36,786 nt of DNA from Saccharopolyspora elongata (GTDB lineage Bacteria > Actinomycetota > Actinomycetes > Mycobacteriales > Pseudonocardiaceae): assembly GCF_004348985.1 (NCBI RefSeq), contig NZ_SMKW01000090.1, positions 1 to 36,786 of the forward strand. The letters run 5' to 3'. A program made the translations under genes and the position numbers. Shown one piece after another: positions 24,067 to 30,442 of the stretch (the stretch's first letter is position 1; each line of letters begins with the position of its first letter). The notes beneath the pieces are model-generated. The model did not search any database and had not been told where the DNA came from. It saw only the letters and a list, made by a program, of their open reading frames with translations.

Positions 24067-25140
24067 ATGACCGCCAAGCTACGACTGGCCGTGGCAGGTG
24101 TCGGCAACAACATCTCCGCGCTGTTCCAGGGCGCCCAGCTCTACGCGAAGCTGGCCGCCCAGGGCGTGCCGGAGTCGGAGTTCCCGGGGATCAAGCGCGC
24201 CCGCATCGGCGGCCTCGGGGTGAGCGACATCGAGTTCGTGGCCGCGTTCGACCTGCACCCCAACAAGGTCGGCAAACCGTTCGCGGAGGCCGTCCTGGCC
24301 GAGCCGAACAACTACCCGCGCCTCGAAGTCGACCTGCCCGACCCGAAGTTCGAGGTCACCGCGGGCCTCGTGGAGGCGGACGCCGACCCGGAGTCCGAGG
24401 CGTTCCGGCGGATCGTCACCGAGCTGCGCGAGAGCGACGCCGAGGTGCTGCTCTACTCGCTGCCGACCGGGCTGCAGTGGGCGGCCGACGCGTACGCGAA
24501 GGCGGCGCTGGAGGCCAAGGTCGCGTTCGTCAACTGCACGCCGGAGATCGTCGCGCGGTCGCCCGAGATGCTCACCGCCTACGAGTCCGCCGGCGTCCCG
24601 CTCGTCGGCGACGACCTCGCCAGCCACTTCGGCACGTCGGTGGTGCACCGGGCGCTGCTCGGGCTGATCGCCGAGCGCGGCCTCACCCTGGCCAGCTCCT
24701 ACCAGCTCAACTTCGGCGGCAACGAGGACTTCCGCAACCTGCGCGACCACGGCGCGAGCAAGCGGGATTCCAAGATCAACGCGCTGGCGCAGGACAACAT
24801 CAGCCCGGACAAGATCGAGGTCATCCCGTCCGCCGGGTACATCGGGCACCTCAAGGACCACAAGGTGGCCGTGCTGAACATCGAGGGCCTCGGGTGGGCG
24901 GGCACGCCGATCTCGCTGGACCTGAAGCTGCAGGTGCAGGACTCCAGCAACGCGGCCGGGGTGATCATCGACCTGATCCGCGTCGCCGCCGCGAGCCGCC
25001 GCGCCGAGCTGCCCGGGTTCCCGGTGGCCGCGGTGCGGGTGCTGAAGTCCCCGGCCGGTGGGCACCCGAGCTACACGCCGGACATGGTCGAGGAGGGCTT
25101 CCGCAAGCTCGAAGCCGCCGACGTGGCGACCGGTCGGTGA
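24067..25140 (+). CDS. myo-inositol-1-phosphate-synthase-like cyclase (Ari2-type)
   Basis: The 357-residue protein is close to actinobacterial inositol-phosphate synthases in length and sequence: GVGNNISAL (11-19) for the NAD loop, a SKRDSKIN segment, HLKDHKVAVLNIEG with the conserved lysine region, LKLQVQDSSNAAGVIIDLIR (the family signature), and LKSPAGGHPSY near the end. The normal enzyme turns glucose 6-phosphate into inositol phosphate by NAD-dependent oxidation, aldol closure and reduction. The aristeromycin orthologue Ari2 was reported to make a five-membered cyclitol phosphate from fructose 6-phosphate, and I infer that reaction here. The NNIS loop instead of NCAS and the cluster context separate it from a housekeeping Ino1. 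AGGAG precedes the ATG; the stop overlaps the next start. Confidence 0.83.
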   Translation: MTAKLRLAVAGVGNNISALFQGAQLYAKLAAQGVPESEFPGIKRARIGGLGVSDIEFVAAFDLHPNKVGKPFAEAVLAEPNNYPRLEVDLPDPKFEVTAGLVEADADPESEAFRRIVTELRESDAEVLLYSLPTGLQWAADAYAKAALEAKVAFVNCTPEIVARSPEMLTAYESAGVPLVGDDLASHFGTSVVHRALLGLIAERGLTLASSYQLNFGGNEDFRNLRDHGASKRDSKINALAQDNISPDKIEVIPSAGYIGHLKDHKVAVLNIEGLGWAGTPISLDLKLQVQDSSNAAGVIIDLIRVAAASRRAELPGFPVAAVRVLKSPAGGHPSYTPDMVEEGFRKLEAADVATGR

Positions 25141-25769
25141 TGCGGTCCGCCGACGGAGCGCACCCGGCCCGGATCGCGGTTCTGGCCTACCCCGGCGTGA
25201 ACGAGCTGGACCTGTTCGGCGCGTACGCGGTGCTGGCCAAGGCCGCGAGCGTCGCGCCGGGCGAGCTGGAGGTGCTGCTGGCCGGCCCGGTCCCGCACCT
25301 CAGCACGTCCGGCGGCGTGCCGATCGGGGTGGCAGCGGATCTGCGCTACTTCACCGCTGCCGACGCGGTCGTGATCCCGGGCGGCCGCGGGGCCGCCGAT
25401 GCGGCGCTGGACGAGGAACTGCTGGCCGCGGTCCGCGATGCGAGCGCCGCCGGAACGCCGGTCTACGGCGTGTGTTCCGGCGCGCTGCTGATCGCCGCGG
25501 CCGGTGCCGCCCGGGGCCGCACGATCGCCGTGCACCACGCGAAGCGCGGGGCGATCGCCCCCGGCTCGGTGGGCGTGGTGGCGGCCGGGCTCGTCCGGGA
25601 CGGGCGGCTGTGCACCGTCGGCGGCGACCATCGCACCTCGGTGAAGTCCGTCGACCTCGCCTTTCAGCTGATCGATGACCTCGTGCCGCACCTGGTGGCG
25701 ACGGTGTCGGAAGGAATGGAGATCGTGCCGGGACGCATCGCACGACCGGAGCTGCGGGGTTCGCCATGA
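25140..25769 (+). CDS. DJ-1/PfpI-family protein
   Basis: The 209-residue protein has the class I glutamine-amidotransferase-like fold: IAVLAYPGVNELDLFGAY with the conserved glutamate Glu22, DAVVIPGGRGAADAAL, and the nucleophile elbow VYGVCSGALLIAAAG with Cys112. The arrangement is closest to the isonitrile-hydratase/AraC-N-terminal branch of DJ-1 proteins (PGVNELDL, VCSGALLIA). The reaction is unknown; hydration, glyoxalase-like or hydrolase chemistry is possible. The ATG overlaps the cyclase stop by one base (TGATG) and the stop overlaps the next start (ATGA), so it is firmly part of the operon. Confidence 0.78.
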   Translation: MRSADGAHPARIAVLAYPGVNELDLFGAYAVLAKAASVAPGELEVLLAGPVPHLSTSGGVPIGVAADLRYFTAADAVVIPGGRGAADAALDEELLAAVRDASAAGTPVYGVCSGALLIAAAGAARGRTIAVHHAKRGAIAPGSVGVVAAGLVRDGRLCTVGGDHRTSVKSVDLAFQLIDDLVPHLVATVSEGMEIVPGRIARPELRGSP

Positions 25770-26512
25770 GCGGCCGGGGGCGGGTGCTCGTCACCGGCGC
25801 GAGCCGCGGGATCGGCCGCGAGATCGCGATCGCCCTGGCCCGCACCGGCCACGACCTGGTGCTGTGGGCGCGCAGCCGGGACGACCTCGGCAAGACCGCG
25901 GAGCTGGCGCGCGGCCACGGCGCGGCCGTGGTGGAACAGGCGGTCGACGTCGGCGACCGGGACCAGGTCGAGGCGGGAATCCGTTCCAGCGCAACGGGTT
26001 CCGAGGCGCTGAACGGGCTGGTGCTCAACGCCGGCGCCGGGGTGTGGCGGCCGCTGGCGGAGGTCCCGGCGCCGGAGTGGTCCGCCGCGCTGCGCACCAA
26101 CCTCGACGGCGCCTTCCACGTCCTGCAGGCCGCGCTCCCGGCGTTGCGCCGGGTGCCGCACCCGCTGGTGGTGGGCGTGCTTTCGGACTCCGCGGTGCAC
26201 CCGTTCCCCGACCGCGCGGCGTACTCGGCCGCGAAGGCGGGCACCCTCGCCCTGCTGGAGGTCGCCCGGCGGGAGCACCGCGCGGCCGGGCTGCGGATCA
26301 GCCTGGTGCTGCCGAGCCGGGTGGACACCCACTTCAGCGGGTCGCACGCGGACGCGCGGCCGGGCACCCGGGCGGGCGCGCTCTCCGCGCGGGACGTCGC
26401 GCAGGTCGTCGACGGCCTGTTTGCGCTGCCCCCGCACGTCGAAGTCCGCGAAATCCGCTTGGCCGCAACGACATCCACGTACGGGCCCTACCCAGAAAGA
26501 GTTCCCGCATGA
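25766..26512 (+). CDS. short-chain dehydrogenase/reductase
   Basis: This is a classical SDR of 248 residues: TGASRGIG (10-17), strand 2 ending LWARSR (Arg, for NADPH), LNAG (87-90), a serine at 140 in GVLSDSA, and YSAAK with Tyr153 and Lys157. It probably reduces or oxidises a ring hydroxyl of the cyclitol intermediate, together with the Gfo/Idh enzyme; this is inferred from context. Its start and stop both overlap neighbours by 4 nt, which points to balanced co-translation. It differs from the SDR of the minus-strand operon in the cofactor loop (ASRGIG versus ANRGTG) and is not a recent duplicate. Confidence 0.82.
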   Translation: MSGRGRVLVTGASRGIGREIAIALARTGHDLVLWARSRDDLGKTAELARGHGAAVVEQAVDVGDRDQVEAGIRSSATGSEALNGLVLNAGAGVWRPLAEVPAPEWSAALRTNLDGAFHVLQAALPALRRVPHPLVVGVLSDSAVHPFPDRAAYSAAKAGTLALLEVARREHRAAGLRISLVLPSRVDTHFSGSHADARPGTRAGALSARDVAQVVDGLFALPPHVEVREIRLAATTSTYGPYPERVPA

Positions 26513-26931
26513 CGCTGCAGAAGGACTTCCTGGTGCCCGAGGGGCACTCCAAGCCGATCGGCAACTACTCGCCGGGCATCGCCGTGCGCGTGCCCGCGGA
26601 CGCCCGGTGGGTGTTCGTGACCGGGCAGGTGGCGACCGACGCGGACGGCGGGGTCGTCGCGCCGGACGACGCGGGCAAGCAGACCGAGGTGGTCTTCGAC
26701 CGGATCCGGGCGGTGCTGGCCGCCGCCGGCGGGGAGCTCGCCGACGTGGTCAGCCTGACCGTCTACCTCTCCGACCTGGCAGGAGACTTCGACCGCGTTT
26801 CCGCGGTCCGCAACGAGGTCCTCGCCGGGCTCTCCCCCACCAGCACGCTGGTCGAGGTCGCGCGGCTGGCCGAAACCGGGTGCCGCGTGGAGATCAGCGC
26901 CATCGCGATCGTGCCCGCGGGGAGGGGGTGA
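26509..26931 (+). CDS. RidA-like protein without the catalytic arginine
   Basis: The 140-residue protein has the YjgF fold: WVFVTGQVATDADGG (34-48), VVFDRIRAVLAAAGGELADVVSLTVYLSDL, and VEVARLAETGCRVEISAIAIV. At the position of E. coli RidA Arg105 there is Ser112 (SPTSTLVEV), while the later Glu129 is kept. It should therefore not be a classical 2-aminoacrylate deaminase. Members without this arginine are found in biosynthetic clusters as isomerase- or hydrolase-like tailoring enzymes, so a step on an enol or keto cyclitol is conceivable. It overlaps the SDR gene by 4 nt and lies 7 nt ahead of the kinase gene. Confidence 0.8.
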   Translation: MTLQKDFLVPEGHSKPIGNYSPGIAVRVPADARWVFVTGQVATDADGGVVAPDDAGKQTEVVFDRIRAVLAAAGGELADVVSLTVYLSDLAGDFDRVSAVRNEVLAGLSPTSTLVEVARLAETGCRVEISAIAIVPAGRG

Positions 26932-26938
26932 ACCCGCG

Positions 26939-27898
26939 ATGTCCAGCCGGCTCGGCCCCGGAGCACCGGCCGGGGTGGCCTCCCCGGCGGCGGAGCTCGC
27001 CGACGTGGCGGGACGCGCGCGGGTGCTGCTCGTCGGATCGCTGAACGTCGACACGATCCTGCTCGCCCAGAAGGAACCCGACGACGAGGGTGCCGTCCTC
27101 GTCACCGAGTCGATCACCTCCGTCGGCGGCCACGCCGGGAACTGCGCGTCGGCGTTCGCCGCGCTCGGCGTGCGGGCCGGCCTGGTCGCGGCCGTCGGAG
27201 CGGACGAGCACGGCGACTGGATCGTGGCCGACCTGGCCGAGCGGGGCGTGGACACCTCGCTCATCGTCCGGCACCCGGGCGCGTCGACGGGGCACGCGGT
27301 GATCCCGGTCTTCGACGAGAAGCACTACATGCTGCTGGTGCGCGGCGCGAACGAGCTGCTCACCGAGGCCCACCTCGGCGCGATCGACTTCGCCGGCTAC
27401 GACGCCGTGGTGCTGTTCGACCCCAGCCGCGCGGCGTTGCAGGAGGCGGTGCGGCTCGCCCGCGCCGCGCCGCACCGACCGCTGCTGTGCTGGAACCCGG
27501 GCGGCATCTACTCCCGGGATCCGGTCATCGCGGAGCTGCTGCCCGAGTGCGACGTGGTGCTGGCCAACCGGGACGAGTTCGGGCACCTCCAGCGGGCGCT
27601 GGAGACCGCCGGCCGGGCGCGGGACGACCAGGACTTCGTCATCACCCTCGGCGACGGCGGCTCCCGGCTGGTGCGCTCGGGCCGGCGCTGGGACTGCCCC
27701 TCGGTGCCGGTCGAGGTGGTGGACCCTACCGGCGCGGGCGACGCCTTCGCCGCGAGCTACGTGCTGGCGGCGCTGGCCGGGTTCGAGCCGGAACTCCGCC
27801 TCCGGCTGGGAAACCGGGCAGGCGCGCTGGCGGTGACCGCACCGGGCGCCCGCGGCCACCTCGCCGCACTGTCCGAAGTGGTCGGTGCACTGACTTAA
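26939..27898 (+). CDS. PfkB-family (ribokinase-like) sugar/cyclitol kinase
   Basis: The 319-residue protein carries both PfkB signatures: the N-terminal glycine motif GGHAGNCASAFAALG (63-77) and the C-terminal anion-hole motif DPTGAGDAFAASYV (262-275) with catalytic Asp268. LVGSLNVDTILL (31-42) is the usual first strand. An N-terminal extension of about 25 residues is unusual, but GGAGGGGG before the ATG at 26,939 supports it. In this context it probably phosphorylates the carbocyclic pentose analogue, giving a substrate for the mutase or phosphorylase steps. It ends with TAA, and a 32-nt palindrome follows 43 nt later, so this may be the end of one transcript. Confidence 0.85.
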   Translation: MSSRLGPGAPAGVASPAAELADVAGRARVLLVGSLNVDTILLAQKEPDDEGAVLVTESITSVGGHAGNCASAFAALGVRAGLVAAVGADEHGDWIVADLAERGVDTSLIVRHPGASTGHAVIPVFDEKHYMLLVRGANELLTEAHLGAIDFAGYDAVVLFDPSRAALQEAVRLARAAPHRPLLCWNPGGIYSRDPVIAELLPECDVVLANRDEFGHLQRALETAGRARDDQDFVITLGDGGSRLVRSGRRWDCPSVPVEVVDPTGAGDAFAASYVLAALAGFEPELRLRLGNRAGALAVTAPGARGHLAALSEVVGALT

Positions 27899-27941
27899 AG
27901 ATCGCTTCTGAACGGTGCGCGGGCGCGCGTGGGAGGTGTGC

Positions 27942-27973
27942 GCGGTGGCGGTTTCGCGCGAAACCGCCACCGC
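27942..27973. repeat. 32-nt perfect palindrome with core GTTTCGCGCGAAAC
   Basis: The sequence 27,942-27,973 reads the same on both strands without a spacer, centred on GTTTCGCGCGAAAC (27,951-27,964). It lies in the 265-bp gap between the kinase and mutase genes. Two shorter relatives are at 8,618 and 8,659. As RNA it could fold to a hairpin of about 14 bp with a minimal loop, so a terminator is possible. The core differs from the chromosomal parS consensus GTTTCACGTGAAAC at only two positions. Confidence 0.8.
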
Positions 27974-28163
27974 CTGTCAGGCGCCGGGCGCCTCCGGGAC
28001 GAGCCGGGCGGAACCTCAGACGCCGCCTGGCTCTGGGATACCGCGGCGGTGCAAGTTGCTAGGTGGGCCAAGCGGCTGGCGCCGCTTCAAAGACGAAGAA
28101 CGAAACGACATTCGCCAACGAGCTCTCGAACCAGGCACACACCTCCCCGTAGGAGAGAACCAG

Positions 28164-29606
28164 GTGAACCCCCCACTCGGACCGCGCCCCAGCGCCGACG
28201 GCTGGCGGGGCGTGATCGGCGACGAGTTCACCGCCGCGAACGCCGCCACCGTGGCCGCCTGTATCCTGCGGGTCGTCCGGCAGGCCCAGTCCTGCGACGA
28301 CCTGCTGATCGGATTCGACGGCCGCGAGCAGGGCGAAGCCGCGGCGAACGCGGTCGCCGCGGCTGCCCAAGCGCTCGGCGTGCGGCGCAACATCGTGGTG
28401 CCGCACCTGCCGACGCCCACCGCGACGCACGCGGTGCGCACCGGTGCCGCGGACGCCGCACTGCTGATCACGGCCAGCCACAACCCGCCGAACTGGAACG
28501 GCGTCAAGGCGAAGGTCGCGCCGGGCGCGCCGCTGACCAGCGAGGCCGAGCGCCGCGTGGTCGAGCTGCTCAGCGGGCCCGCGGACCCGAGCCCACCGCC
28601 CGGCGACGCACGCGCGACGACGACGTGGAAACCGGCCGCCGACCTCACCGATCCGCACGTGGCGGCCGCGGCTGCCCTGACGCGCGAACCTGCCCGCCGA
28701 CGGCTGCGCGTCGTCGTGGATGGCCTGCACGGCGTCGCGGGCACTCCGATGGCGAATCTGTGCACGGCACTCGGCTGGCGGCCGATTCCCGTTGGCTGCC
28801 AACCGATGCCGGACTTCGGCGGGCTGATCCCGGACCCGTCCTCGCCCGCAAGCCGGACCCGCGCGGCGCGGGAAGTCCTCGCCTCCGGCGCGGATCTCGG
28901 GATCGTCCTGGACGGCGACGGCGACCGGATGTACGTGCTGGACGAGCGCGGCGATTCGGTGCTGCCGCACGAATTGTTCGCGCTACTGCTGGAACATCGC
29001 GGCGCGGACGAGCCGACCGGTGCAGCGCGCCGGGTCGCGATCACCGTCGCCACCGGCACGATCGTGCACCGGGTCGCCGAGCGCCTCGGCTACGAGATCG
29101 ACGAACACCCGATCGGCTTCAAACACCTCTCGCCGCTGCTCGCGCAGGGGCTCGCCGCGGCGGCCTGCGGCGGCGTCGGCGACCTGGGCTTCGCCGAGCA
29201 CGGCCTCGACCGCGATCCGTTCGCCGCCGTCGCCGCGCTCGCCGACGTCCTGCACCGCACCCGGGCGCCGCTGTCCGTGCTGGTCGACGACGTGCGCACG
29301 CGCAACGGCGCGCTGCGCTGGTTCGAGACCCGCGTGCCGGGATCGGCCGGTCCGGACCGGCTGCGGGCGATCGGCGTCCGGGCGCTCGCCGAGGTCCTCG
29401 GTGCCCGGCCGCAGCGGATCACCGAGGTGGACGGCATCAAGTGCTGGCTCGGGGACGGGCAGTGGTTCCTGCTGCGCCCGTCTTCGACTGAAGGGGGGAT
29501 CCGGCTCTACGGCGAGCTGGCCGACACCCCACATGTCGCCGCACAACTCGACAAGCTCACCGGGATGGTCCGCGCCGACATCGGCGCCGGCCCCCACCGC
29601 AAGTGA
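28164..29606 (+). CDS. alpha-D-phosphohexomutase-family enzyme (phosphomannomutase-like)
   Basis: Translation from the GTG at 28,164 (AGGAGA upstream) gives 480 residues with the four-domain mutase plan. TASHNP (103-108) holds the phosphoserine Ser105, DGDGDR (250-255) binds Mg2+, GFKH (318-321) is the sugar-recognition loop region, and RPSSTEGGIRLYGE (438-451) is the phosphate-binding loop. The last loop differs from the common RxSGTEP form, and the GEESGH-type sugar loop reads GDLGFAEHG, so substrate choice has changed. A role in moving phosphate between positions of the cyclitol, parallel to ribose 5-phosphate to ribose 1-phosphate, would prepare it for a phosphorylase. This is inference from context. 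Confidence 0.8.
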   Translation: MNPPLGPRPSADGWRGVIGDEFTAANAATVAACILRVVRQAQSCDDLLIGFDGREQGEAAANAVAAAAQALGVRRNIVVPHLPTPTATHAVRTGAADAALLITASHNPPNWNGVKAKVAPGAPLTSEAERRVVELLSGPADPSPPPGDARATTTWKPAADLTDPHVAAAAALTREPARRRLRVVVDGLHGVAGTPMANLCTALGWRPIPVGCQPMPDFGGLIPDPSSPASRTRAAREVLASGADLGIVLDGDGDRMYVLDERGDSVLPHELFALLLEHRGADEPTGAARRVAITVATGTIVHRVAERLGYEIDEHPIGFKHLSPLLAQGLAAAACGGVGDLGFAEHGLDRDPFAAVAALADVLHRTRAPLSVLVDDVRTRNGALRWFETRVPGSAGPDRLRAIGVRALAEVLGARPQRITEVDGIKCWLGDGQWFLLRPSSTEGGIRLYGELADTPHVAAQLDKLTGMVRADIGAGPHRK

Positions 29607-29632
29607 ACGTGCCGCCAGTGAGGAGACACATC

Positions 29633-30442
29633 ATGGAAAACGCATCGATCGCCCTCATCGGTGGAACCGGCTTCTACCGGTTCCTGGACGACAGCACGGA
29701 CGTCGAAGTCGACACGCCCTACGGCAAGCCGAGCGCGCCGATCAGCATCGCCGAGGTCGCCGGGCGGCGCGTGGCGTTCCTCCCCCGGCACGGCCGCAAC
29801 CACGACTTCCTGCCCTCCGAGTTGCCGTACCGCGCCAACCTGTGGGCGCTCAAGCAGCTCGGCGTCCGCCAGGTCGTCGCCTTCAACACCGTCGGCAGCC
29901 TGCAGCGCGAGTACCGCAAGGGCGACTTCGTGCTGGTCGACCAGTTCGTCGACCGCACCTGGGGCCGGCCGGACAGCTACTTCAGCGGCGGCGACACCTC
30001 CGCGCACATCAGCTCCGCCTACCCGTACTGCGAGCGGATGCGCGGCCTGGCCTACGAAACCCTCACCGGGCTGGGCACCCGGGTGCACCGCAACGGGACG
30101 GTGGTGGTGATCCAGGGGCCGAGGTTCTCCACCGCCGCCGAGAGCAAGTGGTTCAGCGGCCAGGGCTGGCACCTCGTGAACATGACCCAGTTCCCGGAGG
30201 TCGTGCTGGCCCGCGAGCTGGAGCTCTGCTACTCCAACGTCTCCTACATCACCGACTACGACGTCGCCGCCAAGGAAGTGGCCGGCGACGAGGAGTCCGA
30301 TGTCGTCTCGCACGCGGGCGTGCTCAAGGCGTTCAACGCCAACTCCGAGCACGTCCTGGACATGGTCCGCGGCCTCGTGGGCGCCCTGCCGGAGGACGTC
30401 GACTGCGCGTGCAGGCACGCGCTGGACGGAGCGATCGTATGA
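29633..30442 (+). CDS. MTA-phosphorylase-like enzyme, paralogue 2
   Basis: The 269-residue PNP/MTAP-family protein shows GGTGF (10-14), RHGRNH (52-57), FNTVGSL (84-90), GPRFST (162-167), NMTQFPE with Met184, and TDYD with both aspartates (Asp208, Asp210), so a purine with a 6-amino group should be recognised as in MTAP. AGGAG lies 7 nt before the ATG. Together with the paralogue at 21,347 it parallels the two unusual phosphorylases reported from an aristeromycin cluster, where they assemble the carbocyclic nucleoside. It would join adenine to a cyclitol 1-phosphate, or cleave a precursor (inference). The stop overlaps the start of the tandem SAHH-like gene. Confidence 0.85.
   Translation: MENASIALIGGTGFYRFLDDSTDVEVDTPYGKPSAPISIAEVAGRRVAFLPRHGRNHDFLPSELPYRANLWALKQLGVRQVVAFNTVGSLQREYRKGDFVLVDQFVDRTWGRPDSYFSGGDTSAHISSAYPYCERMRGLAYETLTGLGTRVHRNGTVVVIQGPRFSTAAESKWFSGQGWHLVNMTQFPEVVLARELELCYSNVSYITDYDVAAKEVAGDEESDVVSHAGVLKAFNANSEHVLDMVRGLVGALPEDVDCACRHALDGAIV

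Noticed and set aside
24067..25140. Housekeeping myo-inositol-1-phosphate synthase
   Set aside because: Sequence alone would allow it, but its coupling into the nucleoside operon and the altered NAD loop favour the Ari2-type role.
29633..30442. Ordinary MTA salvage phosphorylase
   Set aside because: The residues would permit it, but a second paralogue and the position between a mutase and an SAHH-like fusion make a biosynthetic role more likely; salvage is not excluded.
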